Below, piece after piece: positions 48,607-61,131 of a DNA stretch of 64,000 bases. The stretch covers positions 23,088,577 through 23,152,576 of the forward strand of contig NC_092582.1 of assembly GCF_037975245.1 (NCBI RefSeq), read 5' to 3'. Below the pieces are notes generated by a model. It was not told the DNA's origin and ran no database searches. It was given only the letters and a program-made list of their open reading frames with translations. A program made the translations under genes and the position numbers. Position 1 is the stretch's first letter. Each line of letters begins with the position of its first letter. The stretch comes from Apostichopus japonicus. Taxonomy: Eukaryota; Echinodermata; Holothuroidea; Aspidochirotida; Stichopodidae.

Positions 48607-51600
48607 GTGATGGTGATGGTGATGGTGGTGATGATGATGATGGTGATGATGATGATGATGGTGATGATGATGGTGATGATGGTGGTAATGATGTTGATGA
48701 TCATGGTGATGGATTAACACAGGCTTATCACAAGTCATAGCTGCATCGTCACTACACCATAGCTACAACACTGAATAAGTTACTTCAAAATCATCATACA
48801 GAATCACTGAAAGTGTGTCCTCATGACAGAACTGGTTCCATGAATGTTCTTAAGAGTATGTAATGGAAGGTGAAAATAGAAATACTGAGGCCTCTTAGTT
48901 TGTTTACGACAGAAGTGGTTCATTTCTTTTTATCCTACTTCATGATGGCCTCCACATCTCGTAGAAGTTGCTCAAGGGCTCCGACTTTACGACTCTCCCC
49001 TTCCTCTGGCCTCATCTTCTCCTCCTAGAAGAGAGAATTAAAAAATGGTTATTATTTAAAGAACTATAGAAACCATTGGCAAGAACAGGATTTTAAAAAC
49101 TTCAGAATTACGTTTAAGGTAATCTAGCCTGACGTAGGTTGTGATCCGTATTTATAATTTCCTTACTGAGGGCGCCAGTCCAAAATTGCGGTAGCCTGTA
49201 TACCAAGTAACCAATATCATTCAATACAGTCCAGTAAACAGAAGAAAAGAAATTTTAGCTTTTCTATTATTACATGTGTGTATGAAAGATATCAGAAACA
49301 TGCTGTATCAAATCATGACTGACAAATGTACACACACATACAAACATATATCACATGATCACACATACTCCATATCTGTAATATGGGCTCAGTATTAAAG
49401 TAAACTTGTTTCTTAGATTGATCAATGTGAACACACATTAGCACCAACCTACCAACTAATTCATACATTTTACTAACATGTTTCCAGTCTATTGCTGGGA
49501 ATGTCTTTTTTCACCAAGTCAAATTAACTCCACTGAAAGTTACGTTGCTGTTAGCATTTGTAGAGCAAATATTAAAGGCAGATAAGGGAGAAGATAAAAA
49601 TTGATTCCTTAATCCTATCGGACATTACCATCAACTCTAGTGCGACCAGCAGCTTCCGTTTAGTTTCTTGCTCTACGTGGGGAAGTAGAAGACGAAAACA
49701 TTTTTTAAGGTGAAAAAATGTCTGACAGTTTAAAATCCCCTGCCCTGTCAGTCCCTCTCCGCCCCCTGCCCTGTAAGTCCCTCCCTCCCCTTGCCCTGTC
49801 CCTCCCCTTGCCCTGTCAGTCCCTCCCTCCCTCCCATCCCAAGCACATATAAACAAAAATGACAAACCAACAAGTGTCTTCACTTTCACGATAAACTTTA
49901 ACCATTAGCTGAAATTCGCAACAACCAAATACTTTATACCTCAAAGTTAATCTAGAAATAACTTTTGACATTCTTGCTAGATCCTATTTTACAAAATAAA
50001 GTAATGTCAATATTCCATTTTGCGTGAGTACTTTGTGACTGTCTCACATATCCAAAGTTAGATCTATTCAACAAGATACAATATTTTCAGTTTTATCATC
50101 TTGACATACAATCATAGACTTACAATGATAGATACTCATTCATTGACAAATCATCAGCCACACAGAACTGATTATTCCTTTTTAAGATAATTGCTGGTTG
50201 CTATGGGTCAGCCATTTTGAATCTCTCCTGTGGACTCTGCCATGTGGGTGAATTACAAGAGGTCACCCTTTTCTGTCTGCTTGCTATGCAGAAGTCCTTG
50301 TTTTGTATTAGCTGCTAGTAGTTAGTCATTTCATGGCAGGTAGCTATGCATTAACCATGTAAATGACTGGGTGTTAAATGTCGGCCATTTTAAGGCTGGT
50401 TGCTATGGATCAGACATGTTTCTACTGGTTGCTAGAGGTCAACCATTATCACCTCTTTACCTGAGAAGTCTTCAGTGTCTATTTCTTGAGCCTCGTCTTT
50501 CTCCTCCCCATCTTCTGTTTCTCCATCCAGAAATTTCTGTCTTAGGACTTCCTTCTGATTGAGCCAATCAGATCGGTTCTCACATAAACTATGATGACAA
50601 TTCTTCAACCCTTCTGACCAATCATGAAAGGCGTTATTGTCAGCTGTGTCTTTAAGTAATGTAATTCCCTTCTGGAGCTGCTTGACACAGTTCTCCGCCA
50701 GACTGTTGTACTTGTTTAACGTATTGAAGAGAGCTTGGAATGCAGACGAAACATCCGAATGAAATTCTTGCCACTGTTCTTGAAAATCAGGAATCAAATT
50801 TTGCTGTAAAAAAAAAACATTTAAGTAGTCCTGAAATGTTTTTGTCATTTGCTTACAAACAACTTGACACATCTAAACAAATTAATGAATAACTGAATTA
50901 TTGAATTAAACTGGGTTATTACAATGATGCGGTAATAATAAGTCTTATCATCAGCCCATGAAATCTTTCTTTCAATTTTGATGCCTCATTAAGATTGAAC
51001 AAACAACAAGCTCTGGTCAGAAAATGTCTCTGAGCTTGTTCTGCATTCAGTTCATGAATGCATTGCATTTACTTAAACTGCACACCCAAGTTCACTCCCC
51101 ATTTGAATTGTAAAAGAGTGCAATATTTGTTTGTCTACAGTTTGTATGTACTCTGTAATTTAGTCCCAAAGGGATATTAAGCAGACCATTTTTGACGGAC
51201 AATTTTTATTATTTATTTTTTTTTATTGTAAAATATTGTTGTTTTACATAAATTGATAAAGCTATTACAAACTGTCTACCCCCTTTTTTGTGGGCAATGA
51301 GCAAAATGCATCCCAGAATTAACATATAGAACGCTGCTGCACTGGTTATTCTAGTGAATCTGTCAAAGGCAAGTAGAGTGTAATGTAAATGCTATGTAAA
51401 TTTTGAAAATTAAAGGAACTCTGTAACATATCAAGAAATTGTATGTCTATATAAATATTGAATTCTAATTAGCACACTATTCCTCACCTCCTCCGTGGTC
51501 CACATTTTGACAACATCGTCAATTTCCTTGGTCAGTTTCTGTAAACGGGCTTGCTTTGTATCGTCAGACCAACTGTTAACCTAGGGATGAGAGACCCATA

Positions 51601-51616
51601 TGACAATGATAAGAAT

Positions 51617-51649
<33 letters not shown>

Positions 51650-54600
51650 ATCTATATGTATTTATAAACAGATATATATTTGAAACGGTTCATGGTATAT
51701 TTGAGTTTCACGCACATTGACTTCTTTTCACTGCGGCGATCATCAGGCAACTGAATCTTGCCAGGACAACTTTTTCCTTTGGTGGCTGTCAGAAGGCTTC
51801 TTTGAACGGTTGCCATGACGACATTTGGACACAAATTTGTTACACTTGTTGACTGAGTTGTAGGTTTTGGCGGTGCTGCTTCTTAATGTGAAGAACTTTC
51901 CTTCCATACAGAGATTACACTGGACGGAGCTGTTGTCATGTTTATTAGAGTGATTTAGGATTTCCCAAGAAATGGAGTTACTCGATTTTATTCTTTTTAA
52001 GTACCAGATATGCTTTTGAAGAGTCCACTTTATTTTTGGTAACGTTCGTTGCGGAATGATTTGGTGTGAATGTTGTACCATGCCTTGAGGCTTCCACTAG
52101 CCAGACTGCCCCCTGTCCGGGGAATGTCTAACCAGAAATATAATCTACAAAGCAAAGGTCACTAATGGTCAAGAGACAGCCATAGTTATCGTGCTAGGCT
52201 TTGAAGATTAATCTAACGTGTTGTCTCCATTGGATCTCACTAGTGGTTTGACATTATTACCTACTGAATGTAGTATGTACAGTCTTAGCTGATATACCTT
52301 GCACACTGACAATATACCGATACAGCAAGAATTACTCAACTCATTGAGTGTAAAGTACTGACAGAAGAGTAAGTATGATGTCACTTGCAGGAAGGAAACT
52401 TACTGTAGTTGCAATACTTAGTACTGAATCATGGCTGTTTAGTTTACTTAAAGGCATTGAAGACTCGCCCCAAACCGTGTGCCGCCATCTGAAAAAGTTA
52501 ACTTTCTGTTGCTTGCAAGTGACGTTTTGTTCTTGTCGCTACAAAATGCAGACAGTAATGAAACATGATAACTTGTTATCTTTAGCTGGACCTGAGATGT
52601 CCATTGCTGTATCGTCTATACACTGTGCAGTGGGTATTGACCCCAGCTGTATGTACTGACTGTACACTAGTGTCTAATTACCGACGGTAGCAAGCTGTTA
52701 CACCTCATTCGAAACTAGGTCAGATTACCGGCATTAGACGTTTCTTTTTGCGCTCGTCTTCACACCCTTTAATACAGAGGTAATAAGGGGAAGGTGCAGG
52801 GAGAAGGCATGGTCAAATGAGGGGAACGTAGGGAACTAGCAGGAGAGCAATATTAAACATTGCTCATTGTTTTGTAGGAGGCTGGTTAAGAGAGCATTAG
52901 TGGGTGAGCTGATGACCAGGGGGGTGACTTTGGGTAATCTGCTTATAGCAGTGAGTTTAGGCACAATGAATGAGTTAGTTTTGTACAATACAGTTACTCA
53001 CAAATAAGGTATGTTTGAATTATTGAACAGAGTAAAAGAGTGGTTGTTGGGGAGGGGTAGGGATATGGGGAGAGTGAGTTACAGAAGTGAATGGATGTGT
53101 TAGGAAGAATGAATATGTAATTATTTCAGGAGTACTTCAGATTGATTTATCCTCATGACTGGTGGTGTATGGGAGAGTGGAGTGGGGTGAGTGGGTGGGG
53201 GGGGGGGGGGTGGAGGGAGAGATGAATTACTCACAGGAGTGAATGGTAGCTGAATCTTGCAGACGTTCCTCTTGTAATAGTCAGGGTCAGACCAAGATTT
53301 TAGTTCGGACTTGTAATCGTTGGAGATGTGGGCAAAGTTCCACAGAAGCTCCTAAAAAAAAAAAAAAAGATAAAAGAGAGTATTAAACGGCTCCTTTGAA
53401 AACTGGCCCATGGGTGTCTTTGCCGACTGAACGCAACAGAGCCAGCGATATTAAGTTTAATCTTCAGACATTCTTGAGCATCATACATTATGGAAATAAT
53501 GGCTTTGATTAAATGATTTTCTATTACCCATAGTGTTTTGTGATTGCGGTCGTCAGTTGACTTTTTAGCATTCTAGACTATTAGGACCGAACTCCAGTAA
53601 ACTTTGCATACGTACTGACCAATCACTTGATAGAACTAAATCTAATCAATCCTGTACATCATATTAAAGAAATTTAAAAATAAACAGTTATTTCGATCAA
53701 AATAATGAATGTAGTTCACGCAAAGGGACCAACCACATCCATCAGGGCGAAAGACTTTCCGCGTAATACTACTATGTAGCAAATGTGGTATGTTTGGACT
53801 GTTCCTGACTATCAGAAGTGACAAAAAACCTTGGTGAGGAATTAACTCTAGTACAATGACTTAGAGAGAGAGAGCAGGGGTCTACCATAAAGATGGGAAC
53901 TCCAAAATGGGAGACACCTCAACCGTCCTAACCGCACATAATTCTTAAAGGTACTGAACTTTTGGACTGCTCTGACACAGGTTTCAATCCAGCCAAGAAA
54001 GAAACAATCGAGCAATTTGTCCCCTGCCACCTGCTCCCTTACCCCATCTTCACCTCACCATTACCTTGTCCACAGATCCTGAATACCCCCCCTTCTACCT
54101 TCTAATTATGTTTCTTTGTTTCCCCTCTTAATCTGTATCTTCTACTGATATTCCCTTGTCACTTTTCTACTTGATCTATCTGTCTTAATTAACTATCTTT
54201 CAATCTTCTCATTGTATCCTTATGTGCCAATTTCCATACATATATGCTCACTTTTGTTTGCATATTGTTTTTTTGATTTTTTATATTTTAAAATTTTTCT
54301 CTATTTGTAGAAGTTGTCCTGTCTGCAAATTCTATTTGATTTGATGTGAAGATCTTCCATGGTTGAATGAAGCATCACACACACACACACATACATGTTT
54401 GTGTTTCATTCAGACCGAGGACCCCATTGTATTTTCCATTGTTCAGATCCACGTACCCTAACCTTAACAATACCCCATACAATAGAATTCTTCCGAGGAC
54501 GTGGTGATTCCTTAGAAATCACAACCAAGGACCTGAAACTCTTTTGTTCAAGTCCTCGGTCAGATAGCAAAACAAACGCACATGTCCACACAAGCACACA

Positions 54601-57600
54601 CACAGACATTAACTTTCATACATTAATTTCAACACACAATTTCAAAGTGGACATGCAGGCACTTTATTAATCACAGCTTTGCATTATTGAGTACAACAAT
54701 CTTGCTGAGGACAAACATGAATGAAATCTCACAAAAAAGTAAAGAGTTAAATCTATACTTTGCCAAACTAAGTGGAGCCTTTTATTTCAAGTGCCAAGTA
54801 CCTCAACCCTGCTGTTGTTGATGGCTGAGAAATGAGAAGGGTATTTCAGTTGAAGAGCCCGGCTCAAGAAAGTAGCTTGTTGATATCCTCCGACATTGAC
54901 CCTCCGGCACATGGCGGTTTCCAATCTGCTGTTGAGGTACGGGAGTATGCAGGTGTTGTGATAACCGAAGGAGACCACCAGACCATCTGAAGTGTCTGTC
55001 CAACATGATTACAGAGGAACAATAAATCAATTGACATTTTACTGTATTAAACAAAACTCTACTATATGGTGACCAAAAGGTATGGTATGATCACCTAACT
55101 TTAATCACTTTTCAATTCCCCTAACTTGAAAGATTTTAAAGTGAAGCTATCAGTTTATGAGGTATTCTCAATGTACAAATTGTTAAGTACTTACCTCCCA
55201 GAAGGTCTGGTATATACATTGACCCTAATAGGCTAAGAGTAACATCTTAAAGTGCTCTTTTGGTACAAGTTGATGGGGTAGCATTCAATTCCATGCAGAG
55301 TTGTGCCAAGTCGATTTATGTGCATTTAAAGGCATTGAAGACTCGCCCCAAACCATGTGTGGCCTTCTAAAAAAGTTAACTTTCTGTTGCTTGCAAGTGA
55401 CGTTTTGTTCCTGTCGCTACAAAATGCAGACAGTACGGTAATGAAACGTGATACCTTGTTATCTTTAGCTGGACCTGAGATGTCCATCGCTGTATCGTTT
55501 GTATACAGTGCTGTGGGTATTGATCGCAGCTGTATGTACTGACTGTACACTAGTGTCTAACTGGCGGTGGTAGCAAGCTGTGTGTGTATTTTCTGGGATT
55601 GATGGTGGTGTTTAAAAGTTCTGTTACACCTCATTCGAAACCAGGTCAAAGTACCTGCATTAGATGTTTCTTTTTGCGCTAGTCTTCACACCCTTTAAGC
55701 TACTACCTGTAATTTCCTGGATTGGATTCTGACACAGTAGACACACATGGTTACATAGTTACCACCATAGGGTTTGTTATGGCATAAGTAGAGGGGGTAG
55801 TTCCAAATAGAGCTGTAACAAGTCACTTCATTTTGAAGTAGAATTTCATAGGACTTCATTACCTGTAAATTTCAGTGGGCAAAGGAGGATAATAGTCACT
55901 ATTCAGTAGTGAATGTAGCACCATCATATATTTGGTATACTTAATATTTATATGAAAATGCCCCTAATATTGAATGTAATGTTATCATAGGTTAATAGCA
56001 GTTACTCTAAAACTCTTTCATTTATACAAGAGCAGAAAACATTTGATTCTCCAGCAAGCCGTTAGTTTTAGAGTAATCTCTATGCTTGTAGTTGTGTTGC
56101 ACCAGGGACCGACACTACAGTCACCTCCATACAGTTTGGTATGGTTCTTATACAGGAGGGTTGTGCACACATCCAGGCTAAGTTGTATTAAACAAAGCCC
56201 TTGAAGGCTTTGTCCTTTCATTACCAAATATTTCCTGACTCTGGTGTGATACAGAGGGCAAAGCTGGGTAATAGTGACCGTCAAAGGGTTCGCTCTCAGT
56301 ACAAGTCGAGATGGTAGGGGCGAGGGGGGGGGGGCTAATTCTCGTGGCAACTTAAAAGGCTAGTAAAGAAGCCATTGAGCTGGCATGGTCTGGTACAAAC
56401 TTAAAGATAATATCACTCACCTCCCATTGGCTGGCTATGGTGTAAACTAAACAGAGCATCTACTCCGTAAGCAACCTTCGGAACTTGGTAGCACTCAAAC
56501 AACAGTTCAGACATTACTACAGGGGATAGAGAAAATGTTATATTATATAATATATATCATATATAATATTATATTATGTAAAGTTTATGCCAGACTGACA
56601 ACTTTAATAATAAAGGTACATGTGGTTTGCTTAATACCCCAGGGCAATACAAAGGGAAGGATAGAAATAGAATGTCACATGCTTTATATATATATATACT
56701 GTATATATACTTTTCAGCATCATAGAATGGGCACACCAATTTTGTAAAGAGAAAAAAAACTGTGTTGATCCATGTCTGATGTAAAGTTCATTCTTTTTCG
56801 CACAATTTAATGTAATATAGTAGTACCCACATAAATTGAACACTAGTACTGTTTGGCTAGCAGACTTTTAAAGCACTTTTCCTGGCGGCTTCGCTTTGAA
56901 CTTAAATATGGTCAACTGGCAATGACAAATGGTTGAGGCAACGCCTGTCATGATCACAAGTATTACTCTATGATACGTCCAATACATATGAATGTACATA
57001 TGTAAATAACCAATAGCAACAAACAGTGTTGATCAGGAGGTCCAATCAAAATTGAAGAAATTATTTCGTGGCCAATGAGAATGCCACGGAGAGATTTTTG
57101 TAAATAAATCAACAACAGCATTAAACCAAGTTTGCTCTTTATTTTTCCTCTGTGACTAGTCCTCCCAAAAAGTATGGGTCCCTTTCATGATTGAAGACTT
57201 AAATTGTAAGAAATACATTAAAATGAAGGTGAATTCTGTGAGAGGCATTGTCACATGATATTGGAGTAATGTAGAACTATGTAACAAGTAATAAAACGGT
57301 CTAACAAGTCAACTCACAGTGACGACTGTAGTTAGGATTACACAGCACTTCTGTCATCAGGACTGGGTGCTCAACGAGCTGGCCTTCAGATTCGATACCT
57401 AAATGATGGAAAACATGGTCAAATATCTGCTCCTGAACGTCAAAATGAGTGACAACGTCTCGATCAAACTGGGTGCGCAATAACCACCTCACGGCTTCGA
57501 GGTTACTGATGTTGTTTCCTATCTGGACTTCGCCTTCTCTCTTGCTCCGCTGTCTGGTCACGAAGTTACGAAAATCCAGTTTGGGCTCCGCGTCGTTCCC

Positions 57601-58307
57601 CCAGCCAGCTCTGCATCTGAAGGAACCTGTGACGTAAGAAAAAAACTGCATAACGTAAGAAAAAGTTCATAGTTTGGCTTGTAACTGGTCGTCGTGGTAA
57701 ATTATCGTGTGCAATCTTTTCAATGTCAGTAGTTTTTCAATATTGAGAGAATTTTTTTATCCACATTGTTATGAAGGGTTTTGTTCACCTCATTATTATT
57801 ATTATTATTACTCACTACTTAAATGCAACTGAAACAGCAAACGATGGTTTCTTTTATAAAACAAACCTGAGTACACTGTGAGTCAATTATTACATTCAAC
57901 TGAAGAACGTGTAGTTAAAACTTGTAAGAATTGTTTCACAGAACAAATTAAATTGGAAGAAAGTTCATGATTAAGCCAAACATTTTCAGAAACAAATCAT
58001 ATGATATTCTTGCTTACTGTATAGTTAAGGTACATCACTGAAATAGATCAGCTTAAAACATATACAGTGGAAGGTTATAGTACTCAGATGATGAGGTGTG
58101 TGCTATGGGTGTCTCTGTCTCTCCATTTACTGAAACATCTATTAGAAAAACCAGATTCATCTAAATTTTTAGAAGCCTGTGTTATGAACACTTACCATTA
58201 TCAATCACAACTGGGACTTCATTTCCTTGTGGAAAAGTGGGATATTTATGGAGCTGCTCTTCTTGGTTGCTAAGGAAACTGTCTTTGAACTCGTAAGTGC
58301 CAGTCAT
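46061..58307 (-). CDS. actr5: Actin-related protein 5 (INO80 complex subunit), central junction unresolved
   Basis: Nuclear actin-fold subunit of the INO80 chromatin remodeller. N-terminal exons (minus): 58196-58307, 57318-57626, 56421-56516, 54802-54995 and 53235-53351, encoding 276 residues in phase. Motifs include VVIDNG then [48 protein letters not shown] and [12 protein letters not shown]-terminal exons: 47980-48166, 46647-46758 and 46061-46224, about 153 residues, with [29 protein letters not shown] and [13 protein letters not shown] before the stop. Exon 53235-53351 ends in phase 0 but exon 47980-48166 starts in phase 2, so a middle piece is needed. Four exons between them (48935-51580) fit the upstream phase but end in a stop; see that entry. 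The start ATG follows the family N-terminus length. Confidence 0.88.
47078..47712. repeat. 40-bp minisatellite in an ARP5 intron
   Basis: About 16 copies of a 40-bp unit containing TTATGTGCATTGTGGGACCA and GGTGCACCATGTATGTATCG, with a few deleted units. The unit has no stop codon in any plus-strand frame, which creates long spurious frames. Confidence 0.95.
48516..48716. repeat. (GAT)n trinucleotide microsatellite
   Basis: About 200 bp of GAT/GGT triplets between ARP5-region exons. It would read as poly-Asp, poly-Met or poly-His depending on frame and strand; none has splice or homology support. Confidence 0.95.
48935..51580 (-). CDS. Four coiled-coil-like exons inside the ARP5 gene (insert, alternative tail or nested gene)
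   Basis: Exons (minus): 51488-51580, 50461-50803, 49629-49672 and 48935-49024, with good GT-AG sites and phases 0/0, 0/1, 1/0 and 0/stop. They encode 189 residues: charged, Gln/Glu/Lys-rich, probably helical, with [25 protein letters not shown], an acidic [19 protein letters not shown] stretch and a final [13 protein letters not shown]. They join in frame to ARP5 exon 53235-53351; exons 1-5 plus these four total exactly 466 codons with the stop. Position and length fit the charged insert of ARP5 (276+189+153 residues is close to human ARP5, about 607), but I see no clear sequence match, and the TAG at 48935-48937 blocks reading into the last three exons. A nested gene with an unseen 5' end is the alternative. 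Confidence 0.6.
50170..50445. repeat. Degenerate GGTTGCTATGG repeats
   Basis: Units with GGTTGCTATGG, a TCAG motif and CCATTTT recur at roughly 50-90 bp spacing, ending next to the donor of exon 50461-50803. Confidence 0.5.
51618..51645. repeat. (AT)n microsatellite
   Basis: Short TA run in the intron upstream of exon 51488-51580, adjoining the Penelope fragment. Confidence 0.9.
51743..52081 (-). pseudogene. Retroelement C-terminal fragment (GIY-YIG-associated, Penelope-like)
   Basis: Minus-strand reading includes [19 protein letters not shown], a CNLCMEGKF motif and NKFVSKCRH, followed by stops. This Cys pattern after an IW.LK segment is the tail found after GIY-YIG endonuclease domains of Penelope-like elements. 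Only the tail is present. It lies in the ARP5 intron between exons 53235-53351 and 51488-51580. Confidence 0.65.
52452..52768 (+). mobile_element. TTAA-flanked MITE, copy 3 (internally deleted)
   Basis: TTAA at 52448-52451 and 52769-52772. Same family as 13883-14247, but it lacks about 45 bp after GCAAGCTGT, where other copies have GTGTGTATTTTCTGGGAT. Confidence 0.85.
54408..54564. mobile_element. CCGAGGAC-family MITE, copy 3
   Basis: Ends ATTCAGACCGAGGACCCC and GTCCTCGGTCAGAT are inverted repeats; the interior matches 3672-3831 in the opposite orientation. A (CA)n tract precedes it (54375-54392) and CA-rich sequence follows (about 54575-54605). Confidence 0.75.
55330..55694 (+). mobile_element. 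TTAA-flanked MITE, copy 4
   Basis: TTAA at 55326-55329 and 55695-55698. Full-length relative of 13883-14247, in an ARP5 intron. Confidence 0.85.
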
Positions 58308-61121
58308 TTTCACCTTAGACTAGGAAAACAGGGTTTGGCCCCACTGAATGTCAGACTCAGAGTGTCATTGATGTGAGATTGTATAAGACCTGTGCTATAT
58401 AGGTGGAAAGGAAAATGGAAATAAACTTAGCACATAGAATTTATAATACAGTAACAGATCACCATCTGCTAGTTTTGATTGTATCTATTGACTCTGCAAA
58501 CAGATAAATATACTGTCATTGACTGTACATATGAACATGTAAATGAAAATTAATATACGTACAAACTATACGAACTAAAGGATTCCATAAATGCTGGACC
58601 TCTGGCCACCTTATGCTCACCATTTATCTAGTGCTTGGACTATTTTGGGAACTGCCAAACTCAGTTCCATGGTTACTTGCATGGCAGCCAGAGTAAAGGC
58701 CCACACTAGTGCCACTGTTTTACATGCTGCCAGACTATAATATGATTATGTTTTGTGTTATAATTACACCTGGCAGCCAGATGAATAAGGAAAGGTCTAA
58801 TGTCCTTGTTCATTTGTCTGTTGGATACACCCATTTCACATTCCTTGATGTAAGTTACATAGGCCTTCCCATACAAAGAAGTCCTGCAGGAATCCTATAC
58901 GATTCCTGTATATGGAACAGGATTCCTTCCAAACGTACAAGAATCCTTCATATGCATGCAGGATGTGGCCAAATCCTGGCATAAAATCCCACAGGATCCT
59001 GCAGGATTTTATGCAGGACTTTTCAGGCTTAACATCAATGGCATATTGCAACAGTGATAACTGGTTAATTAATATTCATTACCACTGTGTGAGATAGCAA
59101 TCTCAGATTCTCAAACTGAGGTAAAAGATCCCTAATTGTTCAACTAACTTAAGATCTTATGTCCAAATAACACTAGGTCCTATAGCCTAGGCCTAAAACT
59201 TTACTACATACAGTAGCCTGTGCCTAACGTTTAAGTGTGTTGCTGTGTTCAGGGCCTAACTAGTATAAATCAGTGTTACTTAGTCAACTTCATCGCAAGG
59301 CCTTAACTAGAAGTGAAATTGCTTACACAGCGACGAAAGATCCACTGTTCTAACGGTTTTTTCGATGTTTTATCAAGAAGGAAAAGTCGCTCTTTCAAGT
59401 TTACTTACGTTGCGACAAGAACCTGACAAGTAAGCTAGTACTGCACCAACTTATGCCGCTACTGGGCCAACATTATACATGTCTTACGGGGCGCCGGGAA
59501 AAAAATTGTAATACTATGCGCCTATGCCGACGCTATACGCACGGGGAATTCCCTATGATTCAACCATAGGATTCACCTCAATTCGTCATAATTTGCACAT
59601 ACTGTTAGCATATATAGGACGAGCCGCAAGTGCGTGAAGCTTCTTTCGTTCTTATGGAACCGGGCAACTATCATTCTGATCCCTCAGCTATAGACCAATA
59701 ACTGATATTTTGTAAAATCTATGAACATTCGTAGATTTTATGAAACGTTGGATCAAACAGACGAGCAAACTTAAACCAGACGTAGGCCTATGCTGTGATT
59801 GGAATTCTTCGCATAGCCTAACTTGTTCACGTAAGAGTCGGAAGTACAGTACTTGTAGCACTGTAGCCTAACTCTAATCACATAATCACGAACAAAGTAA
59901 GTTTGGATTTTTCGTTTCAAAATCGCAATCAGAAATTTGTGTGCTTATCTATATACATGCTTGGGAACATAGAGAAAACTAGCAATGTTTTTTGGGAAAT
60001 GCCATTGTTTTCTGCAGCCCAAATATTAGTCCAACCATTACTTTACATAGCCTACAGCTAGTATAATGTCATTGCATCCATACAGTAGGAGATCTGTAAA
60101 CCATGAATGCGTTTGATAGTCAAGATTTTGATTCCGTTGGAATTTTCCCAATGTTCTTAGCAATGTCTCGATATTTAAGGATAACAAATTGTTAATCTCC
60201 CTATTTTTGTGGAAAACAGTTGGCAGTTCTGTCAATGGTTAATTGATATTTCACCTAGAATTTCAATGTGGTACTATATGTTAATAGTATATCAGTATGT
60301 CAACAGACTGAATCTTGCCTTATTTTTCAGAGGAAAAATAAAAATTCATACCTGCAATGCAATCAAACAATAAGGTTTAAGGTGGATGATTCGTACCCTT
60401 TGGAAAGATGTTTGTCTCTCAAATATCTTAAATGGATGTATGATTGGACAATGTTGCCCTACAGTAGTTCAGGTTTGAAATATCAAGGCTATTATTTTGA
60501 GACAGTGATAAGTGACAGTTTAAAGTACAAACTGCATGCTGTTCTTCCGAGTCTATCAAATTCAGGATGTTGACAATACTAGTAGTATAACTATCCTAAA
60601 CCATTTAATGTACTACTATAATGGTAGAATGTGATATATAATATGATTAGCCATCAGGTTTGGAAATCAGATTCACAAGTTGAACACTACTAAATACTCT
60701 GGTTGTAACATAACTTAAAGAACAATGGGCCATAATATATTCAACTGAGCTATCTTTGATCACACCAATAATAAAGGGGAGTTTTCAACAAAAAAAGGGG
60801 GAAAAAGGAAGAATTAAAGGTAGTCATTATAGGCCCCAAATTATAGCACTCTTTAATTGCTAGAAGTTTTCAAAAAGTACTTTCCTGGAGGTCTTTACTC
60901 AGACATTTTTAAGGAACACACACAAGATGACTGAATGTCTCAGTTAGGCAAAATTTTCCTCCAAGGTGGTTGTAATAAAAACAGTTTTAAGAATTTTGAC
61001 CAAAGGTGACCATATTTATACTATCTACTGTACCTAGCATATTAGGGGCCAATACAGAATACCTTTTAAGTGTCTTGTTTTCTTTAAACCTGTCTTGTGT
61101 TAATATTCTGTGTCAATACAG
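58308..61121. other. Divergent intergenic region between ARP5 and the CARD gene
   Basis: Must hold promoters for both genes. At 58860-59035, copies of AGGATTCCTG and TCCTGCAGGA in both orientations suggest a small foldback element. A good donor, ACAAA|GTAAGT, at 59896-59897 could end a noncoding first exon of the CARD gene that splices to the acceptor at 61120-61121. No coding exon was seen. Confidence 0.45.
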
Positions 61122-61131
61122 TATCATAACC

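Noticed and set aside
48487-48740. Poly-His, poly-Asp and poly-Met open frames
   Set aside because: Products of the (GAT)n microsatellite in different frames.
49572-49889. 105-residue minus frame rich in Gly/Arg
   Set aside because: Mostly a low-complexity CCCTCC/TGCCCTG tract; only the 44-nt segment 49629-49672 has splice sites and matching phases.
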